From Amycolatopsis circi (GTDB lineage: Bacteria; Actinomycetota; Actinomycetes; Mycobacteriales; Pseudonocardiaceae): 54,667 nucleotides of DNA. Shown here one piece after another: positions 24,873 to 33,151 of the stretch (position 1 is the stretch's first letter; every line of letters begins with the position of its first letter). The notes under the pieces were generated by a model that saw nothing but the letters and a program-made list of their open reading frames with translations, did not search any database and was not told the DNA's origin. The stretch is taken from positions 1 through 54,667 of the forward strand of contig NZ_PQIA01000059.1 in NCBI RefSeq assembly GCF_003385235.1, read 5' to 3'. The position numbers were made by a program, and so were the translations under genes.

Positions 24873-24959
24873 GGTGGCGTGTCCGAGCGGCCGAAGGAGC
24901 ACGACTCGAAATCGTGTGACGGTTGATCCCGTCCGTGGGTTCAAATCCCACCGCCACCG
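24873..24959 (+). tRNA. tRNA-Ser (anticodon CGA)
   Basis: 87 nt. The acceptor arms GGTGGCG (24873-24879) and CGCCACC (24952-24958) pair, with discriminator G. The anticodon loop is CTCGAAA, anticodon CGA at 24907-24909. A long variable arm and the T-loop GTGGGTTCAAATCCCAC mark a class II tRNA-Ser. CCA is not encoded. It is the left neighbour of the low-GC island. Confidence 0.95.
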
Positions 24960-24965
24960 CGTGCG

Positions 24966-25012
24966 AGTGGGCGAGGTGTGCCGACGAAAAACGTCGGCAC
25001 ACCTCGCCCACT
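24966..25012. terminator. Very strong perfect hairpin after tRNA-Ser
   Basis: A perfect 21-bp inverted repeat: the left arm 24966-24986 (starts AGTGGGCGAGG), loop AAAAA, the right arm 24992-25012 (ends CCTCGCCCACT). TGTTTCT follows. It probably ends the tRNA transcript; its length is far beyond what termination needs. Confidence 0.75.
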
Positions 25013-25129
25013 GTGTTTCTGGGGACACCCCCGTTGCTTAAGACAGAGTCACGAACCTGGGTGGCGTCGGTGCGTGACCCGTCCCAAACCTGCCGTCTGA
25101 AGCCACGTTCAAGACGCGCCAGCAATCCA

Positions 25130-25351
25130 TCACAAGTCATCGTCCGGTGACGGACGGTCGTGGGCCGCAGTGCCAGCCGCGACCAGTTCGGCGGCGCGGG
25201 GCACCACGGTTTGTAGCGCTTCGAGGTGGCTCACGAGCCGTTCGCAGCCCTCGGGCGTTAGCCGGACCCAGGACCCGCCACTCTCGGAAGAGCAGCCCTC
25301 AACATGCGAGCCGCCCTTGCGAGCCGACGACAGAACGGTCGATCTTGAAAC
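25130..25351 (-). pseudogene. Remnant of a winged-helix regulator
   Basis: One minus frame, ending at a TGA (25130-25132), reads SRSTVLSSARKGG and then GGSWVRLTPEGCERLVSHLE. This resembles the recognition helix, wing and last helix of small MarR/ArsR-like actinobacterial regulators (pattern SVLSK...VRKG...TWVRLTPEG...HVAAL), with about 15 residues missing after VLS and no start or first half. I take it as a truncated regulator at the edge of the island. The rest of 25013-25617 has no other gene I can support. Confidence 0.45.
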
Positions 25352-25555
25352 GCCGGAGCCCTGGCGATGCCTGGTTGTACGAAATGCACCAGAGGTGCTT
25401 CCCGAAAACCTCCTCCGACCACTGCAGCGCTACGCCGATTGGAACATAATTGCGCCAATCGAGCAGAGTCTGCGCCACCGCGCTTCACGTAGGGTAGCCA
25501 CAGTGTCAGCATTTGGCTGTAACCAGGCAGTTGCTCTTACGCAGTGCAATGGCAT

Positions 25556-25585
25556 TTGTCACACTTGATCGTTGGACGCGATATC
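25556..25585 (+). promoter_or_regulatory. Possible promoter of the island operon
   Basis: TTGTCA (25556-25561) and GATATC (25580-25585) are separated by 18 bp and lie about 30-60 bp before the first island gene. The region is AT-richer than the chromosome around it. The match to a housekeeping promoter is moderate. Confidence 0.3.
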
Positions 25586-25617
25586 CCGAGTAACAGGTCG
25601 AGTTCTGCGAGGGGACG

Positions 25618-25965
25618 ATGGGCGAACCCGCAAGGCGAGAGAAAAAATCCCATACTGGGGTCTTGTTGGAAGTTAACCCCCAGCAAGGTTCCGGCGACTT
25701 GGCTCCCCAAAAATCTGGACCCGAAGACTTCAGGAAGCGTGCTTCCGAAATCGCCGCAAGTGTCGGTGAGGTTGCGGACGAATTCCGATCAAATCTAGGC
25801 GACCTGATGGACAAGTCTCCCGACAAGAGCTGGAACGTTGATGCAATCGAGATCGCGTTCGGTATCACAGTTCAAGCGGAGACGGGAATCCTTATCGCCA
25901 AAGCGTCCGCTGGTACGACCTTCTCGGCCAAGTTGACATTCAAGGCTTCCGTGGCACTGCCGTGA
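25618..25965 (+). CDS. Small protein with a trypsin-co-occurring-like domain (Trypco1/CU044_2847-like)
   Basis: 115 residues. The first 35 are variable; a helix follows (EDFRKRASEIAASVGEVADEF), then the diagnostic C-terminal half: VDAIEIAFGITVQAETGILIAKA and FSAKLTFKASV. This matches the pattern VEIEFGVKLNAEAGAVIAKT...KVKLTW of proteins named trypsin-co-occurring domain 1, found beside trypsin-like proteases in bacterial conflict loci. Here the next gene indeed begins with a trypsin domain. The stop overlaps that start (GTGA, 25962-25965), so the two are translationally coupled. ATG 25618 follows GAGGGG. It probably regulates, or is cleaved by, the protease; this is inference. Base composition is lower in GC than outside the island. 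Confidence 0.72.
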   Translation: MGEPARREKKSHTGVLLEVNPQQGSGDLAPQKSGPEDFRKRASEIAASVGEVADEFRSNLGDLMDKSPDKSWNVDAIEIAFGITVQAETGILIAKASAGTTFSAKLTFKASVALP

Positions 25966-28900
25966 CTTTCGCGATCGGTAGACTTTCTAACACCAAAAAA
26001 GAACTTGGAACCGTATTTGCCGTATCCGATCGGCGAGCGCTAACAGCGTTCCACTGTGTCGGCGATCGTACAAGCGGAAAAGTGGTATCACGACGCCTAA
26101 TTTGCACCTGGGATGTCGGCCAAAGTAGAGCAGTAGTTGAAGAATTCGATGTCATTAATGATGTGGCCGTACTTCTCCTCGATCGCGCGCTTCCCTCAGG
26201 CTTGGAGGCAATATCCCTATCTCGAGAGGTGAATGAGCACGCCAGATTCATCGCGCCAGGTGCACCTGCAGATATCGAAGGTGTCTTCACCTATGCTGCA
26301 TCAGGCTCGATCACGCGAGTTGGCGCTCGACGCACCGAGGACGGTGCGTCCGTAATCCAACTTTCCAGCGTGGATTCGGTAGCGGGACTTTCGCTTCACG
26401 GATTAAGTGGTGCGCCCGTGCTCGTCGGACACCCGCAGAAGGCTGTAGGCATTGTCCGCTGGAATCCTCGACGCGTCAACGAACCAACCCTCGCGGCAGG
26501 AGCGGCAATTTTTGCTGCTCCTGCCGGGGTAATTCTGGATCATTGGCCGAAGCTCGACCCAATCACAGGAGTAGATCAACTCGACCTCAAGCATATTCTT
26601 CAGGGTCTAGTTAGGCGAAACAAGGCAAGAAGCCTGGCCGCAATTTCGGAGAATTTGGTCAAATTCTTAGTGGGATGCGAGATTGGACTCGCGGCAGATG
26701 ATCTGAGCATCAGGGTGGACACGAAGAGGCAGAATTGCAGAATAGAAATTGAACAGAGTGCATCAGTTATAGAACTGAGTGTAGACCTTCGAAACGAAGA
26801 AGATATCAAATCTGGCGAGTGGCAGTTAAGTCGCCAACTCGCGGCACGTTCTCGATCGAGCGAGCGCCGCCACATCGGATTGCTCACTGACGGTGCGATA
26901 TGGTACCTCTACCATCGTTTCGACGGCAGGCTTCGACGAGTCGAAGATGCAACTCTGATCGTAGATCCCACGACGTCGACTCCTGAACAGTTACGGTCAT
27001 GGCTTGAAGCGTTATTCTCAACCGGAAACCGGCTTGCGCCGACTCCTGTCGAAATTGTACGCAAACTAGGTGCCACGAGTCCATCCTATGCACTGGACAA
27101 AACCGAACTAAACGCAATCTATCAAAGAAGCAAAAAGACGCCTGCCGTCAAGGTAAAGCGAGCCATGTGGGCCAACCTGCTTACAACCGCAGCGGGGACC
27201 AACTTTACCGATGACGACGTTCTTTTTGTTGATCATACGTTTCTCGTTGTAATTGCCGAGATTATTGGCCATTCTGTCGTAGGACTCAGGCCCGAAGACC
27301 CGGAAATTAGTGCAGGAACAATTGTTTCCGGCGCGCTCTTTAGTGAAGCGCAAATTAATGGAGTCGTCGAGGCGGACTTCTTTGATTGGATAGCCCAGGT
27401 GCCTGGCGGCGAGCGGTTCGTAAAGAATCTCGCCCAACGGATCGCTCGCTTCGCGTGGGACAAAGTTGAGCACGATGTGTTGAAAGTCTTATATGAATCA
27501 ATTATCCCTCAAGAAGTGCGGCATCAATTGGGAGAGTACTACACGCCAGACTGGCTCGCCGAAGAAATCGTTGATCACTGCGTTTCTGCCCCGCTTGCGG
27601 ACCGAATACTAGACGCAAGTTGCGGAAGTGGAGCATTCCTCTTCCATGCAGTTCGGAAGTATGCAGCCGCTGCCATGGAAGCTGGAATGTCGGATTCAGA
27701 TATCATTCGACAGGTGGGCGAGCACGTAATTGGGTTCGACGTGCATCCAGTTGCGGTCACGCTGGCACGAGTGACGTATCTTCTAGCCATTGGAATGCAA
27801 CGTCTCCGGGCACGTGATCGCCCAGCTTTTGCCATTCCCGTGTATCTTGGTGATTCGCTTCATTGGGGACAGGAGTCCACTTTGTGGTCGAACAATGGCC
27901 TAAGCGTTCCAACGGCGCTTGACCATCAAACTTTCCTCAATGACCCAGACCTACTCGAAAGCACTAGCGGTACGCCACATCTGACATTTCCTGACGCGAT
28001 TGTTGCCCATGCGGATCGATTCGATCGCCTAGTGAATGAACTCGCGGATTTGGCTACGGATAGACCGCGTAAGAGCGCGACACCTTCGCTCTACGCCATC
28101 TTCAAACGTTTCGAAATTAAGGAAAAAGTCGACCAGTCGGTTATCTGGGAAACTTTCAAATCCATGTGCCGACTGCACGACGATGAGCGAAATCATATAT
28201 GGGGATACTACGTCCGAAACCTTGCGCGCCCTGTCTGGCTGTGCCGCCCTGAAAACAGAGTTGATGTCCTGATTGGCAATCCTCCCTGGCTTGCATACCG
28301 GTACATGACAAAGATGCAGAAGGCGTCGTTTAGGTCGATGTCTTCGGAGCGCGGCCTATGGTCGGGCGCATCCGTTGCAACCAGTCAAGATCTGTCCGGG
28401 CTCTTTGTCGCACGTTGTATCGAGCAGTATCTCCGCGTCGAAGGTCGTTTTGGCTACGTTATGCCACTCGGCGTACTTTCGCGACAGCAATACGCGGGCT
28501 TCCGTACTGGAAACTTCTCAACAAGCTCCGATGTTGTCGGCGTCGGTTTCGACTCGCCCTGGGATCTTCACCAGATTAAGCCAGCTTTCTTTCCGCAGTC
28601 AGTGGGCGTCGTATTTGGAAAACGCAGCAAGAATTCCTCAGGTAGTACTTCCTTGCACAAGCAGGCCGAAATTTGGAGCGGAAAATTTGCTACCAAAACT
28701 GCGGGCCTCACTGAGGCACGCCTCTGCATTTCGCGCACGATAGGAGAAAAATTCAGGGCTAGTCAAGAATCTCAGTACAAGAATATATTTACCCAAGGCG
28801 CCGCTGTTGTGCCAAGGTTCCTTTTCTTGATCGACGAGAGCATGGTCGGCCCGCTCGGATCAGGAGGAAACCGCCAGAGGGTCCGTAGCAGTCGCAGTTC

Positions 28901-29639
28901 ATTTGAGAAGCCACCTTGGAAGACGCTTCCTGGGCTTCAGGGAAGTGTGGAGCGAGAATTCATACGATCGATATATCAGGGAAACACTATCCTGCCATTT
29001 CGTTGCCTTGCCCCGAACAAGATGATTGTTCCTTGGGATGGGCAAAGGCTTCTAGATGGCAGTGACGAGAGGCTCGACACGTATCCTGGGCTTGCCAAAT
29101 GGTGGCGATCCGCGGAGAAGGTCTGGCGCACGTATGGATCAAATGAGGGGATCAGCCTGCTCAATCATTTTAACTACCGAAATAAGATCTCGCAACAGCT
29201 ACCGATTTCGAGACAGCGAGTTGTCTACAACAAGAGCGGAGCATACCTGGCGGCTGCCATAGTAACCGATGACACTGCGATTATTGATCAGCAGCTATAC
29301 TGGGCTGCGATCGAAGACCGAAACGAGGCCCTTTTCCTGACTTCAATATTAAATTCAAACACACTAACATTGATGGTTCGCCCCTTGCAGGCTCGGGGCG
29401 AGCATAATCCGCGCGACTTTGCGAAAACAATATTTCAGCTGCCAATCCCGCTGTATAATCCCAAAAAGCCCGATCATCTCCGGCTTGTAGATCTAGCCAA
29501 GCGGGCAGAATTGGTGGCTCGCGATACTCCATTGGTGTCGATTCGATTTGAGGCGTTACGTCGAAGAGTTCGCGAAGCACTTATCAGAGACGGCGTAGCT
29601 GACCAGATCGACGAAATCGTAAAGAAGCTGCTTGCCTAG
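25962..29639 (+). CDS. Trypsin-like protease fused to a type IIG-style N6-adenine DNA methyltransferase
   Basis: 1225 residues. (1) About 1-195: chymotrypsin-fold serine protease; the triad fits H31 (LTAFHCVGD), D67 (VINDVAVLLLD) and S149 (LHGLSGAPVL). (2) About 210-355: a nuclease-like region with IELSVDL and HIGLLTDGAIWYLYH, like the N-termini of type IIG or HsdR enzymes, but no clear D-ExK set. (3) About 370-890: methyltransferase core, with GEYYTPDWLAEEIVDHC (524-540), motif I DASCGSGAFL (551-560), GFDVHPVAV (591-599) and motif IV IGNPPW (771-776), which fits adenine-N6 methylation. (4) About 890-1225: a TaqI/Eco57I-type target-recognition region, with QQLYWAAI and a helical end. The GTG start overlaps the upstream stop. 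No signal peptide or membrane helix is seen. I infer a defence or self/non-self system; the fusion of protease and methylase in one chain is unusual. GC is far below the flanks, a sign of transfer. Confidence 0.85.
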   Translation: MTFAIGRLSNTKKELGTVFAVSDRRALTAFHCVGDRTSGKVVSRRLICTWDVGQSRAVVEEFDVINDVAVLLLDRALPSGLEAISLSREVNEHARFIAPGAPADIEGVFTYAASGSITRVGARRTEDGASVIQLSSVDSVAGLSLHGLSGAPVLVGHPQKAVGIVRWNPRRVNEPTLAAGAAIFAAPAGVILDHWPKLDPITGVDQLDLKHILQGLVRRNKARSLAAISENLVKFLVGCEIGLAADDLSIRVDTKRQNCRIEIEQSASVIELSVDLRNEEDIKSGEWQLSRQLAARSRSSERRHIGLLTDGAIWYLYHRFDGRLRRVEDATLIVDPTTSTPEQLRSWLEALFSTGNRLAPTPVEIVRKLGATSPSYALDKTELNAIYQRSKKTPAVKVKRAMWANLLTTAAGTNFTDDDVLFVDHTFLVVIAEIIGHSVVGLRPEDPEISAGTIVSGALFSEAQINGVVEADFFDWIAQVPGGERFVKNLAQRIARFAWDKVEHDVLKVLYESIIPQEVRHQLGEYYTPDWLAEEIVDHCVSAPLADRILDASCGSGAFLFHAVRKYAAAAMEAGMSDSDIIRQVGEHVIGFDVHPVAVTLARVTYLLAIGMQRLRARDRPAFAIPVYLGDSLHWGQESTLWSNNGLSVPTALDHQTFLNDPDLLESTSGTPHLTFPDAIVAHADRFDRLVNELADLATDRPRKSATPSLYAIFKRFEIKEKVDQSVIWETFKSMCRLHDDERNHIWGYYVRNLARPVWLCRPENRVDVLIGNPPWLAYRYMTKMQKASFRSMSSERGLWSGASVATSQDLSGLFVARCIEQYLRVEGRFGYVMPLGVLSRQQYAGFRTGNFSTSSDVVGVGFDSPWDLHQIKPAFFPQSVGVVFGKRSKNSSGSTSLHKQAEIWSGKFATKTAGLTEARLCISRTIGEKFRASQESQYKNIFTQGAAVVPRFLFLIDESMVGPLGSGGNRQRVRSSRSSFEKPPWKTLPGLQGSVEREFIRSIYQGNTILPFRCLAPNKMIVPWDGQRLLDGSDERLDTYPGLAKWWRSAEKVWRTYGSNEGISLLNHFNYRNKISQQLPISRQRVVYNKSGAYLAAAIVTDDTAIIDQQLYWAAIEDRNEALFLTSILNSNTLTLMVRPLQARGEHNPRDFAKTIFQLPIPLYNPKKPDHLRLVDLAKRAELVARDTPLVSIRFEALRRRVREALIRDGVADQIDEIVKKLLA

Positions 29640-29720
29640 CGACTCAGTTCCTGCGCTGGCACTTCTGAGTTCCGGGGCGTGAAGCGCCGAATGAGCTAGC
29701 ATGGCTTGAGCCGTGTACCG

Positions 29721-30609
29721 TCATAGCCTCCACCAGTCGATGTTGATGCGGTCAGGCTCGAACTTCTTACCTCCTCGAACTACCGTTGGATGTACCGTTA
29801 CGCGCTCGATGAACAGGCGCACGAACTCACTGCTCGTCCAAAGTCATGCCCGGCGAGCGTTTCATCAGGGATACTCCCCCGGGGACCCGTCACCGCCCGG
29901 GCGGGACCGGTACCAGCAGACAAAGGGAGCCGTGTCACCGACCGACGCTCACGCTGACGCGGGTGGCGCGGATTCGTCCTCGGTGAATTCGATGTCCACC
30001 GTCGTTCCGGTGTCTCCGCCGATGTAGGCGAAATCGTCCGTGGACAGGTGTGGTTCCGATTTGGGGTCTCCGGCTTGGAAGGTGGCGGCAGGTGCCGCCT
30101 GCTCACCGGTCGGTGGGCAGCAGGAATGCGCGGGCGGCGTTGATCCGCTCCCTGGTCGCCCGGGACTCGATTTCGGCGGCGAACGCAATGATCGCCAAGA
30201 TCAGGTTGACGGGCAGGTCCGCCTTGTCTTGCTGCAGGTCCAGGGTCAGCGGGTCACCACCGAGCGGGACGGAGACGAAGACGATGGCCTTGCGGCGCTG
30301 CTGCGCCCAGCGGGTCAACGCGAACATGTACGTCATCGGCTGCACCGCCCGGTCCGCCCGCCAGAACAACCAGCACGTCCCACTCATGGCACTGCGGTTC
30401 GGCCAGCCACGGCGCCAGCCGGGGCGGTCGAAGGGCAGCACCGTCGAGGCCGACAGGTCCAGGTCCTCGGTCACGTCAACCACCGTCCAGCCCCGACGCT
30501 GTGCGTACTCGGCCGTCATCGCACGCCGCCGCTCCGGCGACGACATCTCATTCGTCAAGGTCGACAACCGCACCGCCGACGACGTCCGAAGACCATCCGT
30601 GGTATCCAT
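29721..30609 (-). pseudogene. Broken large serine recombinase (integrase relic)
   Basis: Two pieces of one integrase. 30609-30103 encodes the N-terminal resolvase domain: RLSTLTNEMSSPERRRAMT with the catalytic Ser, EDLDLSASTVLPFDRPGW, then WRADRAVQPMTYMFALTRWAQ and LAIIAFAAEIESRATRERI. About 20 residues around 30400 are out of frame (the neighbouring frame reads APWLAEPQCHEWDVLVV), so two indels compensate each other. It stops at PTDR*, before the zinc and coiled-coil region. 29834-29721 encodes the extreme C-terminus, SSEFVRLFIERVTVHPTVV and FEPDRINIDWWRL*. The middle is gone or scrambled. A stretch in between (ORF 30188-29949) is of unknown origin. Confidence 0.8.
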
Positions 30610-30826
30610 AAAACCCGAGGTAGACAGCCTGGGAGACTTTGTGAATGCGTCTTAACCAACCCAGACCCCGCCCGGAGGGGATTCGCCCCCCCCCGAGGCC
30701 CTGAGAGGGTTCGTCACCTTGGGATTGAAGGGTGTCTCGGTCATCGCGAACCAATCTTGCGGGCACTTCGGTTGGGGTTCGTTCGTTTGACCTTCGGTAG
30801 CTGGTCCCCGTACCGGAGGTGGCGCT

Positions 30827-31150
30827 TTGTACATCTATGCCCGGCGTCGTTCGCTCACGTTCATCGGCAAGCAGGTGACGATCAAGGCCGCGATCAAAGA
30901 CGGCCTGTTCGGCGCGGACAAGAGACACAGTTTCACGGTCAGCAGGATCAGCGGCGTCAGCAACACCGAGCCGGGTGCGTTCAGCCCGGGGTGTCTCAAG
31001 TTCAAGGTGACCGGGGCGTCGACGGCGGTCATCGAGAACCCGGCTTCGGGCGGAGACAAAGCCGATCTGTGCACCTTTTACTACAGTTCATCCGACAAAA
31101 AGAAGGTGCGGCAGCTGGTCGAGGAGATCAAAGCCCTGATGCCGAAGTAG
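30827..31150 (+). CDS. Small DUF4429/PH-like domain protein
   Basis: 107 residues from a TTG start; GGAGG lies seven bases before it, which decides the start. The chain YARRRSLTFIGKQVTIK, FTVSRISGV, FKVTGASTAVIENP and a C-terminal helix KKKVRQLVEEIKALMPK follows the strand-and-helix plan of bacterial PH-like/DUF4429 proteins (a surface-exposed binding fold without known reaction). The gene marks the return to ordinary high-GC sequence right of the island. The 30610-30826 gap shows nothing I can name. Confidence 0.6.
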   Translation: MYIYARRRSLTFIGKQVTIKAAIKDGLFGADKRHSFTVSRISGVSNTEPGAFSPGCLKFKVTGASTAVIENPASGGDKADLCTFYYSSSDKKKVRQLVEEIKALMPK

Positions 31151-31171
31151 CTTCGTCCGTACGCTGGGCTC

Positions 31172-31966
31172 ATGAGCGAAGAGCTTCCGCCGGTGGGGAA
31201 GACCGCGGTTGGGGTGGCTGGGCTTCGTGCGTTGGAGAGCGGGCGGCCGGACCGGCTGTTCGAGGATCCGTACGCGGGTGCGTTCTTCCATGCCGGGCGC
31301 GCGATCTTCGAGGGCCGGGAGAGCCACCGCGAGCTGGGGATGGTGTTCGCGCAGCAGGTCGCGATCCGCACCAGGTTCTTTGACGACTTCGTTTCCGGCG
31401 GGACACAGACGGTATTGCTCGCGGCCGGTCTCGACGCTCGCGCGTTCCGGCTCGACTGGCCGGACGGCGCGCGGGTGTTCGAGGTCGACCTGCCGGACGT
31501 GCTCGCGTTCAAGGAAGCCGTGCTGGCCGAACAAGGCGCGCGGCCCAAGTGCGAGCGCACGGCCGTCCCCGTGGATCTGCGCGACAATTGGGCCGCTGCC
31601 TTGAAAAACGAGGGATTCGACCCGGGACAGCCGACGGTCTGGCTCGCCGAGGGCCTGCTCGTCTACCTCCGCCGGGACGAGGCGGAGCGGCTGCTCACGG
31701 ACGTCACCGAGTTGTCCGCGCCAGGCAGCCGGATTTCGTTCGAGCACCGGCCGGACGGCGAGCGGGACGGGCTGCTGGAAAAGGCTCGCAACGTCGGCGG
31801 CGAGGTCACGTCGCTCTGGCACGGCGGTCTCGGGGGAGACGCTCCGGAGTGGCTTGCCGAGCACGGCTGGCGGCCGGAAACCTTTACCGTTGCGGATCTT
31901 GCCGTCCAATACGGACGTGAGCCGCTCGACGTCACGCGCGGCGGATTCGTGACCGCGACCCGTTAA
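31172..31966 (+). CDS. SAM-dependent methyltransferase, TIGR00027/leucine-carboxyl-methyltransferase type
   Basis: 264 residues. The family order is clear: KTAVGVAGLRALES, RLFEDPYAGAFF, QQVAIRTRFFDDFV, TVLLAAGLDARAFRLDWP, VFEVDLPDVLAFKEAVL and TVWLAEGLLVYLRRDEAERLL. These actinobacterial enzymes are abundant; their substrates are mostly unknown. The start is ATG 31172, 21 bp after the PH-like gene, so they may be co-transcribed. The stop overlaps the stop of the convergent helical-protein gene by a few bases. Confidence 0.9.
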   Translation: MSEELPPVGKTAVGVAGLRALESGRPDRLFEDPYAGAFFHAGRAIFEGRESHRELGMVFAQQVAIRTRFFDDFVSGGTQTVLLAAGLDARAFRLDWPDGARVFEVDLPDVLAFKEAVLAEQGARPKCERTAVPVDLRDNWAAALKNEGFDPGQPTVWLAEGLLVYLRRDEAERLLTDVTELSAPGSRISFEHRPDGERDGLLEKARNVGGEVTSLWHGGLGGDAPEWLAEHGWRPETFTVADLAVQYGREPLDVTRGGFVTATR

Positions 31967-32532
31967 TTCTCGTCCTGCAGCACGGGTGTTCCGAAGGTGT
32001 CGAGGAAAGTCGTTGCCTCTCCTATGGTTGCGACCCCGCGAGCCACTGCTTCCGCGATGGTCCCGCATGCCTCGCGAACCGCCGGCTCCGCGGATCGGTC
32101 GCCCGCCAGCAGCGCGACGGCCGCCGGGGACGCGCCTTCCGCGATCAGCCTGACCCGCGCCGCGGTCTGATCTGCCAGCCGGTCAAGCAAATCCGCCAGA
32201 TCCAAGCCGACCGACGCGGTGCGCGCGGCGGCTTCGGCGGCCTGCCGGTAGTGCGCGTCCAGTTCGTCGGCGCTGCCCCGGAATCGCGCGGCCGGTTCGC
32301 CGCCCCATTTGCGTTCCGCGCTGTGCGCGCCGCGTTCGAATTCCAGGCGGGCCATGACCAGCACGTCGCGGCCGCTGGAAAGCGTGCGTGCCGATTCGCG
32401 GATCGTCTGCGGGGAACAGTCGATCTGCCTGAGCGCGGTGACGGGGTCGGGTGCGCCGATCGCGGCGGCCGCGGCGCCCAAGGAAGCAAGTCCGGCGGCC
32501 GCGTTGTCCAGCGCCGGGTGGAGGAACGGCAT
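31963..32532 (-). CDS. ESX-like helical protein, second gene of a coupled pair
   Basis: 189 residues, very rich in Ala and almost entirely helical: MPFLHPALDNAAAGLASLGA, LVMARLEFERGAHSAERKWGGEPAARFRG, AHYRQAAEAAARTASVGLDLADLLDRLADQTAARV. The WGGEPAARFRGSADEL turn resembles the WxG hairpin of type VII substrates. No signal peptide. ATG 32532 overlaps the TGA of the upstream gene by one base (TGATG), so the pair is translated together. I do not recognise the family with certainty; secretion by a type VII-like system is an inference. Confidence 0.6.
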   Translation of the reverse strand: MPFLHPALDNAAAGLASLGAAAAAIGAPDPVTALRQIDCSPQTIRESARTLSSGRDVLVMARLEFERGAHSAERKWGGEPAARFRGSADELDAHYRQAAEAAARTASVGLDLADLLDRLADQTAARVRLIAEGASPAAVALLAGDRSAEPAVREACGTIAEAVARGVATIGEATTFLDTFGTPVLQDEN

Positions 32533-32825
32533 CAACTCAGCAGCGCCGTCGCGATCGTCGGACGGTGGTGGTGGCCGCGGGCGGCCATCCGCAGCTGGCC
32601 GGCGAGGTCGGACGTCGCGTCGCCGAGGATGCGCGCGTCGACGTCCCTCGCGGCGAGAGCGGCTTCCCATCGGGCGGCGATTTCCCGTGCAGGGGCGGAA
32701 ATGCCCCACGGCGTCGATTCGAGGCGGGCTTCGGAGAACCGGCCCGCCGCGCGGTCCGCGTCGGCAGCCGCTCGATCGAGCGCGTCCGCGGCGGCGTTGA
32801 GCCGCTCGCTCGTCGAACCTGCCAT
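32532..32825 (-). CDS. Small WXG100/EspC-like helical protein, first gene of the pair
   Basis: 97 residues: SERLNAAADALDRAAADADR, then STPWGISAPAREIAARWEAAL, then a third helix LGDATSDLAGQLRMAARGH. The central TPWGISAP turn between two helices and the length match ESX-secretion-associated proteins. ATG 32825 follows GGAGG by five bases. An upstream in-frame extension to 32936 has no ribosome site. It is encoded with the 189-residue partner; the 32826-33151 region holds their promoter and that of the dioxygenase. Confidence 0.6.
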   Translation of the reverse strand: MAGSTSERLNAAADALDRAAADADRAAGRFSEARLESTPWGISAPAREIAARWEAALAARDVDARILGDATSDLAGQLRMAARGHHHRPTIATALLS

Positions 32826-33095
32826 CGGGACCTCCGCTTCCGGGAGAGCGCGAACCGCGGCCCGCCACCCTCTGAAGAGATCTAACCCCATCGAGGCGGC
32901 CCGGGTCACTCGGCCGGGCGTGCGACGATTCCACATTGTGGGGATCCTTGACCGGGGGTTGCGTGCACCACCAGAATTGGAGTCATGCCAGAGAACCGGG
33001 AAGTGCCGCTAGCCGGCCGTGCCCCGGCACGGACGGACGGCGAGGGCGTCGCTGCCCTCCTGAGGCGTCGCGGTCGTCTCGGTTCTCCTCCCGCG

Positions 33096-33133
33096 TAGGC
33101 GATTTTCCGCTCTCTCACAGCCGAATTCGCCTA
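33096..33133. promoter_or_regulatory. Inverted repeat before the dioxygenase gene
   Basis: TAGGCGA (33096-33102) and TCGCCTA (33127-33133) are an exact inverted repeat 24 bp apart, just upstream of the ATG at 33152. It could be a regulator site or a hairpin. Nothing else is recognised in 32826-33151. Confidence 0.3.
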
Positions 33134-33151
33134 TTCTTCGGGAGTGCCGCC

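Noticed and set aside
25170..25568. 132-codon plus frame left of the island operon
   Set aside because: No ribosome site, no domain, and it overlaps the regulator remnant.
29949..30188. Separate 79-codon minus gene between the integrase pieces
   Set aside because: It overlaps the end of the N-terminal integrase fragment, has no ribosome site and no recognisable domain; probably scrambled integrase sequence.
24940..30660. Direct repeat of the tRNA-Ser 3' end marking an att site
   Set aside because: I found no second copy of the T-arm and acceptor sequence within the window.
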